Assembly (NCBI RefSeq): GCF_002803085.1
Contig: NZ_NNBJ01000001.1
Location: forward strand, 575,040-639,039
Reading direction: 5' to 3'
DNA: 64,000 bases
Origin: Streptomyces sp. CB01201
Lineage (GTDB): Bacteria > Actinomycetota > Actinomycetes > Streptomycetales > Streptomycetaceae
Position numbers and translations under genes: made by a program. A model generated the notes under the pieces. That model saw only the letters and a program-made list of their open reading frames with translations. It had not been told where the DNA came from and did not search any database. Within the stretch, counting starts at the first letter, position 1. Every line of letters begins with the position of its first letter. Positions 26,556 to 34,473 of the stretch are shown one piece after another.

Positions 26556-27523
26556 GAACGGCCCTCGCCCGCCGCGTCGAAGGCCGGTCCTTCGGAGCCC
26601 CGGTGGTCCTTGGTCAGCGCGAAGAACACGTCGTTGAGGGTCGGCGGGTGCACGGCGATGTCGTCGGCCTTCAGGGCCGCGCCGTCGAGCGCCCGCACGA
26701 TCGCGGAGAGCTCGTCGGTGCCGCGCATCGGGACGACGAGGACGTCGTCGCGTTCCTTGACGCCCACGAAGCCCGCCAGCGCGCCGGCCGCGCGGGCCCG
26801 GTCGCCCGCGTCGGTGATCTGCACCTCGCAGACCGAGCCGCCCACGTCCCTCTTCAGCTCCTTGGGCGTGCCCTCGGCGATCACCCGGCCCTCGTCGATG
26901 ACGACGATGCGTTCGGCGAGCGCGTCGGCCTCCTCCAGGTACTGGGTGGTCAGCAGGATGGCCATGCCGTCACGGGCCAGCTGGTGCACCGCGTCCCACA
27001 GAGCCTGCCGGCTGCGCGGGTCGAGGCCGGTCGTGGGCTCGTCGAGCACCAGGATCGGCCGGGGCACGACCAGGCTCGCGGCCAGGTCGAGCCTGCGGCG
27101 CATGCCGCCCGAGTAGTGCCCGGCGGGCATGTCCCCGGCCTCGGAAAGACCGAACTGGTCCAGGAGTTCGGCGGCGCGGGCGCTCGCGCCGGCCCGGGTC
27201 AGCCGCAGCAGGCGACCGAAGAACACGAGGTTCTCGCGGCCGGTGAGCGTCTCGTCGACGGCGGCGAACTGGCCGGTGACCGCGACGCTCGCCCGGACGC
27301 CGGCCGGGTCGGTGGCGACGTCGTGCCCGGCGAGCCGGGCGGTGCCGCTGTCCGGCGTGAGCAGGGTGGTGAGGCAGTTGATGACGGTGGTCTTGCCCGC
27401 TCCGTTGGGCCCGAGCAGCCCGACGACGGTGCCCGCGGCCACCGAGAACGACACGTCGTCCACCGCCGCCTTGGGCCCGAAACTCTTGCGGAGCCGATCG
27501 ATCTCGATCGCCGCTTCGGCCAC
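26552..27523 (-). CDS. ABC transporter ATP-binding protein (DrrA-like)
   Basis: 323-residue DrrA-type ATPase. Walker A is GPNGAGKTT, the signature is YSGGMRRRLDLA, Walker B is ILVLDEPTTGLD and the H-loop region is ILLTTQYLEEAD. A C-terminal extension of about 90 residues follows the nucleotide-binding domain, as in drug exporters. GTG at 27523 was chosen because it has GGAAAGGGG upstream and matches the usual N-terminus; upstream in-frame starts fall within a structured leader. It energises the two permeases downstream. Expression may be controlled through the palindromes in its leader. Confidence 0.93.
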   Translation of the reverse strand: MAEAAIEIDRLRKSFGPKAAVDDVSFSVAAGTVVGLLGPNGAGKTTVINCLTTLLTPDSGTARLAGHDVATDPAGVRASVAVTGQFAAVDETLTGRENLVFFGRLLRLTRAGASARAAELLDQFGLSEAGDMPAGHYSGGMRRRLDLAASLVVPRPILVLDEPTTGLDPRSRQALWDAVHQLARDGMAILLTTQYLEEADALAERIVVIDEGRVIAEGTPKELKRDVGGSVCEVQITDAGDRARAAGALAGFVGVKERDDVLVVPMRGTDELSAIVRALDGAALKADDIAVHPPTLNDVFFALTKDHRGSEGPAFDAAGEGRS

Positions 27524-27548
27524 AGCAGGACCCCTTTCCTCACGCAGG

Positions 27549-27597
27549 AGGTTCCGCGGACGCGGAACCTGTACGAACGGAACGCCGCAAAGGCGTT
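27549..27597 (-). promoter_or_regulatory. Palindromes in the leader of the ABC exporter operon
   Basis: AGGTTCCGCG (27549-27558) and its exact complement (27561-27570) form a 10+2+10 palindrome, 25 nt upstream of the ATPase start. A second inverted repeat, AACGCC-GCAAA-GGCGTT, lies at 27581-27597. A weak promoter (TTGCTA, 18 nt, TACCCA on the minus strand, 27611-27640) would put both in the 5' leader. They could be a repressor operator or RNA hairpins. Confidence 0.45.
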
Positions 27598-27682
27598 GTA
27601 ATCGACTCATTGGGTACGCTCCGCGCCGCGACGGTAGCAACACGTGCGGTGATGGGAGCCGTTGCTGTCAGAGATCTGTCAA

Positions 27683-27958
27683 TCAGCCCACCAGGAGCTT
27701 CTGTTCCCTCAGTTGCGTGAGCACATAGGCCACCACGTCCTCGGTGGTGACGATGCCGCGGCCCGTCTCCTCGTCGATCGGCGGCAGGTCGAAGTCGTCC
27801 TCGATCGCGAACGCCAGCTCCAGCAGGGCCAGCGAGTGGTAGCCCAGGTCGTTGACGAGGTGGGCGGGCCGGTCGGTGGGCATCTCGTCGGCGTCCGGGG
27901 CGAGTTGGCGCACCAGGGACAGGATGCTGTCGCGTACGGAGCTCTCGGTGTGGGCCAT
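27683..27958 (-). CDS. Freestanding acyl/peptidyl carrier protein
   Basis: 91-residue carrier protein. The phosphopantetheine attachment Ser is in DLGYHSLALLEL (about residues 38-49), a good match to the carrier motif. Its acidic helix 2 region (ELAFAIEDDFDLPPID) favours docking to partner enzymes. The gene lies 11 nt after the FAAL-like ligase, so that ligase is the expected loading partner. The PPTase at 31.3 kb would activate it. Together with the standalone condensation protein it could deliver an acyl group in trans (inference). ATG at 27958 with GGAGAG upstream. Confidence 0.88.
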   Translation of the reverse strand: MAHTESSVRDSILSLVRQLAPDADEMPTDRPAHLVNDLGYHSLALLELAFAIEDDFDLPPIDEETGRGIVTTEDVVAYVLTQLREQKLLVG

Positions 27959-27969
27959 GTCCGTCTCTC

Positions 27970-29538
27970 CTACGTCCGGGTCGGGTCGGGTGGTGCGGCG
28001 CGGTACGCGCGCCACAGGGAGCGGCGGCGGGGCTTGCCGCTGGAGGTCCAGGGGATCGAGCCGCGCGGCACCAGGTGCACCACCGTGCGGGCTCCGGTGG
28101 CGCCGCGCGCGAGCAGCCGGGCCAGGCGGTCGTCGGTGGCCGGGTCGCGCGGCCCGCCGTCGGCCTCGATCACCGCGACGGCCACCGGCCCCGCCGCGTC
28201 GTCGCCGAGCACGACGGCCGCGCCGCGCGGCAGGACGCCGGCCTCCCGGAGCGACTGCTCCAGGTCCTCGGCGAACACCCGGGTGCCGCGCACCTTCACG
28301 CTGTCGCCGAGCCGGCCCTGCACGAAGAGCTCGCCGCAGTCGAGGAAACCGGCGTCCCCGGTGCGCAGTTCGCCGCCCGTGAAACGGCTTCCGGTGCCCT
28401 CGTCGCCGAGGTGGCCGAGGCCGAGGGAGGGGCCGCGCACGATGATCTCGCCCACCACGCCGTCCGGCAGCGGCCGGCCCTGCTCGTCGACGACGCGTAC
28501 GGTCGTGCCGGGCAGCGGGGTGCCGCAGCCGACCACGGGGCCTTGATGGCGCCAGCCGGCGCCGCGCCGCACTCCGGTCACCGCGAGAGTGGCCTCCGCC
28601 AGGCCGTAGGCGGGCAGCAGGGCCGTGCGGTCGAAGCCGTGCGGGGCGAGCAGCGCGGCGAAGCGGTCGAGCAGGCTCGGCGCCATGCGCTCGGCGCCCA
28701 CCACCATCGACGTCACGGCGGAAAGGTCCAGACCGATCAGTTGGCCGGGATGCACCTTGCGCAGGATGTGATCGAGTCCGAAGGCGGGGGTCGCGGTGAT
28801 CGAGGCGCCCCGCTCGCCGAAGCAGCGCAGATGTTCCAGCGGCCGGCGCACGAAGTCCTCGGGCCGCATCAGCCACAGGTCGTTCCCGGCCACCACCGGC
28901 CCGAGCAGACACCCGACCAGTCCCATGTCGTGATGAACGGGCAGCCAACTCGCCCAGATCGAAGCGGAGTCGACGCCCAGCCAGCCCTGGATGACGGCCA
29001 GGTTGTCGCACAGCCCGTCCCATCCGATGCGCACGCCCCGAGCGGGGCCGGTCGAGCCGGAGGTGAACTGCACCAGCGCGGTGCGGTCGTGCTCGACCTC
29101 GCCGGGCGCGGGCCCGTCCGGGCCGGGCGCGAGGAGTTCGGCGCTGCTCAGCGTGTCGATGCCCGCCGCCCGGGCGCCGCCGACACCGTCGCCCACGACC
29201 ACGCGCGGGCGGGCGGCCGTCAGCAGCGCGGCCATCCGCTCCTGATGGCCGGTGGTCACGGGGCGGCCGACGGCCTCCGGGGCGAGCGGCGCCGGGACGG
29301 CCCCCGCCAGCAGGGCGCCGAAGAACGCCGCGACGAACGCGGGCCCCGACGGCAGCACCAGCGCCACCAGGTCGCCCCGGCGCACCCCGGCCTCCGTCAG
29401 GCGGCCGGCCGCGCGCCGCGCGTCGGCGGCCAGCTCCGGGTAGGAGCGGTGGTGCCAGCCCCCTTCGCGGGTGCTGAAGTGAATGCCCCGGGTGGCGGCG
29501 GGATCGCGGATCCATGCGAGCAACGGCCCCTCGGACAC
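27970..29538 (-). CDS. Fatty-acyl-AMP ligase-like adenylating enzyme
   Basis: 522-residue ANL-superfamily enzyme most like fatty-acyl-AMP ligases, which load acyl groups onto carrier proteins. The P-loop is LVQFTSGSTGPARGV, and WLPVHHDMGLVGCLL is the characteristic FAAL motif. The A8-like region is FVQGRLGDSVKVRG and the catalytic Lys region is PWTSSGKPRRRSL. The following 91-residue carrier is the likely acceptor. The acid cannot be predicted; a fatty or other carboxylic acid is possible, so the final NRPS product may carry an acyl group. GTG at 29538 with GGGGAGG upstream. It diverges from the aryl-AMP ligase. Confidence 0.85.
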   Translation of the reverse strand: MSEGPLLAWIRDPAATRGIHFSTREGGWHHRSYPELAADARRAAGRLTEAGVRRGDLVALVLPSGPAFVAAFFGALLAGAVPAPLAPEAVGRPVTTGHQERMAALLTAARPRVVVGDGVGGARAAGIDTLSSAELLAPGPDGPAPGEVEHDRTALVQFTSGSTGPARGVRIGWDGLCDNLAVIQGWLGVDSASIWASWLPVHHDMGLVGCLLGPVVAGNDLWLMRPEDFVRRPLEHLRCFGERGASITATPAFGLDHILRKVHPGQLIGLDLSAVTSMVVGAERMAPSLLDRFAALLAPHGFDRTALLPAYGLAEATLAVTGVRRGAGWRHQGPVVGCGTPLPGTTVRVVDEQGRPLPDGVVGEIIVRGPSLGLGHLGDEGTGSRFTGGELRTGDAGFLDCGELFVQGRLGDSVKVRGTRVFAEDLEQSLREAGVLPRGAAVVLGDDAAGPVAVAVIEADGGPRDPATDDRLARLLARGATGARTVVHLVPRGSIPWTSSGKPRRRSLWRAYRAAPPDPTRT

Positions 29539-29753
29539 GGCCTGTTCACCTCCCCGTTCGGTTCCCCATCAGGCTTCGCTGCGGGAGCCTAGGCACCCTC
29601 CGGCACGGGTCGGCGGATGCTGTTGAGTGTCTTTCACCGGCCCGGCGCCGACCGGCCTTCGCGGCGGACTCTGGTTGTCCCGCGTGCGGGGAAGCCTCCT
29701 CGCGCTCACCCAACGGCGTACGCGTATCACCCGCGTACCGGCAGGAGGGGCCC
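29539..29753. promoter_or_regulatory. Divergent promoter region between the FAAL-like and aryl-AMP ligases
   Basis: 215 nt between divergent starts. On the minus strand TAGGCT (plus strand 29586-29591) is a good -10, about 50 nt before the FAAL start. Near the aryl ligase, GTACGCG (29718-29724) and CGCGTAC (29732-29738) make a 7-bp inverted repeat just ahead of its AGGAGG site; it could be an operator or leader hairpin. No iron-box (TTAGGTTAGG-type) sequence was found. Confidence 0.4.
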
Positions 29754-31358
29754 ATGCTGGACGGATTCGTCCCCTGGCCGAGCGAGTTCACCGAGCGGTA
29801 CCGCGACCGTGGCTACCGGCAGGGCCGCACCCTGTACGACCTGCTGCTCGCGGCAGCCGAGGAGCACGGCCCGCGGACCGCCGTGGTCTCCGGCGCCACG
29901 CGGCTGACGTTCACCCAACTCGTCGACCGGGCAGCCGAGTTGGCGTCGGGGCTGCACCGGATCGGGATCCGGCCGCGCGACCGGGTGGTCGTCCAGCTCC
30001 CCAACCGCGCCGACTTCGTGGTGCTCTGCTTCGCCCTGTTCCGGCTCGGCGCGGTGCCGGTCATGGCGCTGCCCGGCCATCGGCGCAACGAGCTGGTGCA
30101 CCTGTGCCGGCGTGCCGAGGCCGTCGCCCTGGTGGTCCCGGACCGGTTCCAGGGCTATGACTTCCGCGCACTGGCCCGCGAAGTGCGCGCCGAGGTGCCG
30201 GAGTTGGCGCACGTCCTGGTCTCGGGCGACGCGCAGGAGTTCACCGCACTCGACTCGGTGCCGGGCCCGCCGGTCGACCTGGCCCCGGTCGACGCCGGGG
30301 AAGTCGCGCTGCTGCTCCTGTCCGGCGGCACCACGGGCCTGCCCAAGCTGATCCCGCGCACCCACGACGACTACGCGTACAACGCCCTGGCCTGCGCCGA
30401 GGCGCTGCGCGTCGATCAGGACAGCGCCTATCTCGCGGCCACCCCGGTCGCCCACAACGCGGCGCTCGGCTGCCCGGGCGTGCTCGGCACCCTGTTCCGC
30501 GGCGGCAAGGCGGTGCTCGCCGCGAGCCCCAGCCCGGACGAGGCGCTGCCCCTGGTGATCGAGGAGGGCGTCACGCTGACGACCCTGGTGCCACCGCTGG
30601 TCATGATGTGGCTCGCGGACCCCGAGGTCCTGAAGGCCGATCTGTCCGGGCTGCTGCTCCAGGTGGGCAGCTCCAAGTTCCAGCCCGAGGTGGCCCGCCG
30701 GGTGCGCGAGGGCCTGGGCTGCCGGCTCACCCAGTGGTACGGCATCGGCGAGGGGCTGTTGACCCACACCCGGCTCGACGACCCGGACGAGGTCATCACC
30801 CACACCGAGGGCCGTCCGCTCTGCCCGGACGACGAAATCCTGGTGGTCGACGAGGAGGACCGGCCGGTGCCGACGGGCGAGGTGGGGGAGCTGCTGACCC
30901 GGGGGCCGTACACCATTCGCGGCTACTACCGGGCGCCCGAGCACAACGCGCGGGCTTTCACCCGGGACGGCTTCTTCCGCACCGGCGACCTGGTGCGGCT
31001 GCGGCCCGACGGCAACCTGGTCGTGATGGGACGGGCCAAGGACATCATCCATCGCGGCGGTGACAAGGTGTCCGCCGAGGAGGTCGAGGAACATCTGCTG
31101 TCCCACCCCCAGGTGCGCGACGTCGCCGTGGTGGGCCTCGCCGACGAGATGCTGGGCGAGCGGATCTGCGCATACGTCATCGCGGATCCTTCAACGGGCC
31201 CCACAGAGCTGGGACTTGCGCGCCTGAAGGCGTATCTGCGGGAGCGGGGTCTCGCCTCCTACAAGGTGCCCGATCAGGTCGAGCGGGTGGACTCGTTCCC
31301 CAAGACGCCGGTCGGCAAGGTCGACAAGGCCGCGATGCGTGCGCACGGAAACCGCTGA
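29754..31358 (+). CDS. Aryl-AMP ligase (DhbE/PchD/YbtE family) loading the NRPS starter
   Basis: 534 residues, co-linear with DhbE (2,3-dihydroxybenzoate-AMP ligase) from the first residues ([17 protein letters not shown]) to the end ([14 protein letters not shown]). P-loop is [13 protein letters not shown]. It should adenylate an aryl acid and load it onto the ArCP of NRPS2. The pocket segment reads HNAALGCPG, where DhbE has HNYPLSSPG: the second Ser of SS is Cys, as in salicylate-type enzymes, and the Tyr is Ala. The later segment QWYGIGEG replaces QVFGMAEG. The aryl acid is therefore probably not plain 2,3-dihydroxybenzoate. No salicylate synthase or dihydroxybenzoate genes lie in the window. 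ATG at 29754 with AGGAGG upstream. Confidence 0.92.
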   Translation: MLDGFVPWPSEFTERYRDRGYRQGRTLYDLLLAAAEEHGPRTAVVSGATRLTFTQLVDRAAELASGLHRIGIRPRDRVVVQLPNRADFVVLCFALFRLGAVPVMALPGHRRNELVHLCRRAEAVALVVPDRFQGYDFRALAREVRAEVPELAHVLVSGDAQEFTALDSVPGPPVDLAPVDAGEVALLLLSGGTTGLPKLIPRTHDDYAYNALACAEALRVDQDSAYLAATPVAHNAALGCPGVLGTLFRGGKAVLAASPSPDEALPLVIEEGVTLTTLVPPLVMMWLADPEVLKADLSGLLLQVGSSKFQPEVARRVREGLGCRLTQWYGIGEGLLTHTRLDDPDEVITHTEGRPLCPDDEILVVDEEDRPVPTGEVGELLTRGPYTIRGYYRAPEHNARAFTRDGFFRTGDLVRLRPDGNLVVMGRAKDIIHRGGDKVSAEEVEEHLLSHPQVRDVAVVGLADEMLGERICAYVIADPSTGPTELGLARLKAYLRERGLASYKVPDQVERVDSFPKTPVGKVDKAAMRAHGNR

Positions 31359-32085
31359 CGCGCTGCTGCGGGCCGTGCTGCCGCCCTGGGCGGTCGGCGC
31401 GGCCCGCGCCGACGACGTGCCCGGGCCGCTCTTCGCGTCGGAGCGGGCGCTGTGCGAGGGGGCCGGGCCGCGCAGGGAAGGGGAGTTCACCACTGGCCGG
31501 TGGTGCGCGCACCGGGCACTCGTCCGGCTCGGCGAGCCCCCGGCGGCGGTCGGGCGGGGCCCGCGCGGCGAACCGCTGTGGCCACCGGGGATCCTCGGCA
31601 GCATCACCCACTGCCCGGGGTTCCGGGCGGCCGCGCTCTGCCGGGCCGGGCGGGCCCGGGCGCTCGGCATCGACGCCGAGGTCGACGCTCCGCTGCCAGC
31701 GCGGGTCCGGGACCGGCTGATCAGTGCGGACGAGGCCGGGCGGATGCGGCCGGAAGTCGCCGGAGAGCGCTTGCTGTTCAGCGCCAAGGAGGCCGCTTAC
31801 AAAGCGTGTTCGGCTCTCGTGGGCGACGGCCGCGCCCCGCGGCTGGCCGACCTGCGCATCCTGGTCGAGCCCGGCCGGCAGGGACCGGGGGCGAGCGGGC
31901 GCTTTCGGGTGCGGGTGCCCGACACGACCGGCCTCGTAGACCTGGACGGGCGGCACTTCCAAGGGCGGTGGAAGCGCTCCCACGGCCTGGTGCTCACCTC
32001 GTGCGTCATCGTGCGGCCCGGCGCGGAGGCGGCCACGCCCACCGCAGGGGGGCCCGGCACGGAGGTGTCCACGGCTCGGGGGTGA
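31339..32085 (+). CDS. 4'-Phosphopantetheinyl transferase (Sfp/EntD type)
   Basis: 248-residue PPTase. LGIDAEVD and LLFSAKEAAYKA are the two diagnostic Mg2+/CoA motifs, and the central Trp-Cys-AHRA region fits the EntD subgroup. It converts apo carrier proteins (ArCP, PCPs, the freestanding carrier) to their holo forms. GTG at 31339 lies inside the end of the aryl-AMP ligase gene (20-nt overlap), so the two are co-translated. A hairpin terminator follows the stop. It is the only PPTase in the window. Confidence 0.92.
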   Translation: MRTETADALLRAVLPPWAVGAARADDVPGPLFASERALCEGAGPRREGEFTTGRWCAHRALVRLGEPPAAVGRGPRGEPLWPPGILGSITHCPGFRAAALCRAGRARALGIDAEVDAPLPARVRDRLISADEAGRMRPEVAGERLLFSAKEAAYKACSALVGDGRAPRLADLRILVEPGRQGPGASGRFRVRVPDTTGLVDLDGRHFQGRWKRSHGLVLTSCVIVRPGAEAATPTAGGPGTEVSTARG

Positions 32086-32090
32086 GGCAC

Positions 32091-32133
32091 GGAGGTGCCC
32101 ACGACACGTCCCCGCCGCGTCGTGGGCACCTCC
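32091..32133. terminator. Hairpin terminator between PPTase and regulator
   Basis: GGAGGTGCCCACGAC (32091-32105) pairs with its complement at 32119-32133 across a 13-nt loop: a 15-bp perfect stem between converging genes. The left arm repeats a stretch of the PPTase 3' end (GGCACGGAGGTG). Confidence 0.75.
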
Positions 32134-32141
32134 ATCGGCCC

Positions 32142-32645
32142 TCAGACCAGATCGGCCTGGGACTCCAGCACGTAGCCCCGCCCCCAGACGGTGCGTATGG
32201 AAAGGCCGAGCGGTTGTATGCGCTCCCTGGTCCGCATCATGTGCAGGTCCAGGGCGTTGCGCGTCCTCGATCCGTTGACCTGGCCGAGCCGGTAGCGCAG
32301 CGCCTCGCGGGGAACGACCTCGCGGAAGTTCGGTACCAGCAGTTCCAGGAGTTCCGTCTGGGTGGGCGAGACCGTCACGGAACGGGAGGAGAAATGCAGT
32401 ACCCCGCTCTCGTCCAGACACGGAAGCCGGTTCATTCGGTACCGGCGGCTGAGGGCATTCACCCGGGCCTGTAAGTCATGCGCCGCGATCGGGGCCCTGA
32501 CCCAGTCCTCGCAGACGTCCTCGCAGACGGGAGCCTCGGCTCTCGCCTCCACGACCAGTATGCGAGGCACGCCGATCGTGCGGTAACGATCCCGCAGTTC
32601 CTGTTGCGCCGGCCATCTCAGTAACCGGACTTCTTCACGTGACAA
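32142..32645 (-). CDS. Winged-helix (OmpR-type) transcriptional regulator with TTA codon
   Basis: 167 residues. The C-terminal half is a Trans_reg_C/OmpR-type winged helix: VSPTQTELLELLVPNFREV, then PREALRYRLG, and a recognition-helix and wing region ending in IRTVWGRGYVLES. The N-terminal 75 residues hold no recognisable receiver Asp pattern, so it is not an ordinary response regulator. The start is TTG at 32645, supported by GGAAGGGG eight nt upstream. Codon 8 is TTA (32622-32624), the codon read by bldA tRNA, so translation should be tied to development. It is the only regulator in region A and is the best candidate for its control. Confidence 0.8.
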   Translation of the reverse strand: MSREEVRLLRWPAQQELRDRYRTIGVPRILVVEARAEAPVCEDVCEDWVRAPIAAHDLQARVNALSRRYRMNRLPCLDESGVLHFSSRSVTVSPTQTELLELLVPNFREVVPREALRYRLGQVNGSRTRNALDLHMMRTRERIQPLGLSIRTVWGRGYVLESQADLV

Positions 32646-33107
32646 GTACGCGCCCCTTCCACGCCCATGGAGTTATACGCTCACTCATCCCCGCATCCTG
32701 AAACCCGGGAGCGGGAGCCACCCATCGATGAAATTGCGGCGCGAAGAGACGCCGGAGAACAGCCGTTGCCGCCGGTCACATGGAGCACGCTCGACGAGCC
32801 GACGTGACAGCCCCGTTCAAGCCATTCACCTCGTGTGCGTGCTCGTGAAATTGTTGACCATTGGATCAGAATCGCGCGGCGCCCGTCGGGGCCTGACGAC
32901 CGACGGAGGTCCTTCGCCGTAACGATTCAGCCGGGGTGGCCGATAAAGATCGGTGGCTGTCCCACCCCTGTCACCTTTCCTCCACGGCGTGGTGCAAACC
33001 TGCGCCGTGCCCCCCTCGCCTCCTCATATGAGCCGGACGAACAGGCTCAATCTAAGGGCTTGTGAGGGTCCGCGTCGCTAAATCTGTCACTCATATTTTG
33101 GCCACCG
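32646..33107. other. Intergenic region with regulator promoter
   Basis: 462 nt between the regulator start and the P450 stop, clearly less GC-rich than its surroundings. Minus-strand TATAAC (plus strand 32672-32677) is a plausible -10, giving a leader of about 20 nt for the regulator; the -35 is poor. CTCATATGAG at 33020-33029 is a short palindrome. No convincing gene was seen. Confidence 0.5.
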
Positions 33108-34313
33108 TCACCGTAAAGCGACGGGAACGCTCGCGTACGAGCGGAACGTCACGCTGGGTATCCGGACCACCTCGCCGGCGGGCTCGAACCGGGCGGCCCT
33201 GGCGAGCAGTTGACCCAGTGCGACCTGCGCCTCGACCCGCGCGAGGCCCGCCCCCAGGCAGTGGTGGGCGCCACCGCCGAAGCTCACGTGCGGGTTGGGG
33301 GAACGGCCCACATCCAGCCGTTCCGGGTCGGCGAACCGCTCCTCGTCGTGGTTGGCCGAACCCAGCAGGAGCACCACCACCCGCCCGGGCCGGATCGCGC
33401 GGTCCCCGATCTTGATCTCCTCCACGGCCATCCGGGCGGTCGCCTGGATCGGGGCGTCGTAGCGCAGGAACTCGTCGACGGCGCTGGGCAGCAGGCCGGG
33501 ATCGGCGCGCAGCCTGGCCAGCTCGCGCGGATGGCCGAGCAGCGCCGCGCAACTCGTCGCGATGAGATTGGTGGTGGTCTCGAAGCCGGCGAAGAACAGG
33601 AAGATCGTGTTGTCCACGATCTCCTCGCGGCTCAGCCGCGCCTGCGGCTCGTCGGCAACCTCGGCCGTCAGCATCTGCGACAGCAGGTCGTCGCCGAGAT
33701 TGCGCCCCCGCTCGTCGAGCAGCGCCCCGATGTACTCCCGCAGCCAGGCGACGGCCGCGTGCGCGGCGGCCCGGTCCTCCTCGGCCACGTACAGCGCGAA
33801 CGCCTTGGCCAGCTGGATGGCGTGCGGGCGCACCAGGTCCCGGTCCACCGGGGGAATTCCGACCAGTTCGCACACCACCATGACCGGAAGCGGAAAGGCC
33901 AGCTCGGTCACGGCATCGAAAAGGCCACCGTCCAGGCCCGGCGCGAGCAGCGACTCCACCTGCTGCTCGATGAAATCATGCATACGCTGCACCAGACGCG
34001 GGCTGAACGCCTTTGCCATCAGCCGCCTCAGGCGTGTGTGATCGGGAGCGTCGCGATCGAGGATTATTCGCTGGAAGAAGCTGTTCGCCGGGCCGTCGCC
34101 GATACTGAATTCATGGTATTCCGGCGGGTATTCATGGCTCAGCCGGCGATCTCGAAGCAGCGGCACCACATCGGCGTACCGGCTGATCACCCACTGACCC
34201 GGGCCGCCCCGGCTCAGTGGCCCCGAGGCGCGCAGTTCCGCATACACGGGGTACGGATCGGACAGCACTTCAGGGGCGCGTGAATTGAACCTCAGGGGCA
34301 GTTCCGAAGCCAT
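33108..34313 (-). CDS. Cytochrome P450 (CYP107-like), TTA near C-terminus
   Basis: 401-residue bacterial class I P450. The I-helix has FFAGFETTTNLI, the K-helix ExxR is in DEFLRYDAPI, and the haem-binding loop is FGGGAHHCLG with Cys as the iron ligand. It needs ferredoxin and reductase partners, which are not in the window. It should hydroxylate, desaturate or cross-link the cluster product (reaction not predictable). The second-last codon is TTA (33114-33116), so bldA control is likely. ATG at 34313 with AGGAG; a TAGGAT -10 lies at 34350-34355 on the minus strand. It is paralogous to the divergent neighbour. Confidence 0.93.
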   Translation of the reverse strand: MASELPLRFNSRAPEVLSDPYPVYAELRASGPLSRGGPGQWVISRYADVVPLLRDRRLSHEYPPEYHEFSIGDGPANSFFQRIILDRDAPDHTRLRRLMAKAFSPRLVQRMHDFIEQQVESLLAPGLDGGLFDAVTELAFPLPVMVVCELVGIPPVDRDLVRPHAIQLAKAFALYVAEEDRAAAHAAVAWLREYIGALLDERGRNLGDDLLSQMLTAEVADEPQARLSREEIVDNTIFLFFAGFETTTNLIATSCAALLGHPRELARLRADPGLLPSAVDEFLRYDAPIQATARMAVEEIKIGDRAIRPGRVVVLLLGSANHDEERFADPERLDVGRSPNPHVSFGGGAHHCLGAGLARVEAQVALGQLLARAARFEPAGEVVRIPSVTFRSYASVPVALR

Positions 34314-34473
34314 GCCGCTCTCCTGTCGAAAGCCGTGATTTCGGCCCGGATCCTAGCAGCGGGAATGACCCGTGCGGCACCGGACGACAGCCAGGATCTC
34401 CCTTACGGAGTTGTTCTGTCCCTTTCCTTTCAGGGCACGGAAAGACCGGGTCGGCTGTCCTACGCTGCCAGTT
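34314..34473. promoter_or_regulatory. Divergent promoters of the P450 pair
   Basis: Minus strand: TAGGAT (plus strand 34350-34355) would start transcription about 29 nt before the left P450. Plus strand: TACGCT at 34461-34466 would start transcription at or next to the GTG at 34474, giving a leaderless mRNA. The -35 elements are weak on both strands. Confidence 0.45.

Noticed and set aside
29539..29753. Looked for iron boxes or Zur boxes near the NRPS and ligase promoters
   Set aside because: No TTAGGTTAGG-type or TGAAAATGATTTTCA-type sequence could be seen by eye; metal control is therefore not claimed.
32728..32922. 64-codon plus-strand frame in the regulator/P450 gap
   Set aside because: No ribosome site, basic low-complexity product, no conservation visible.
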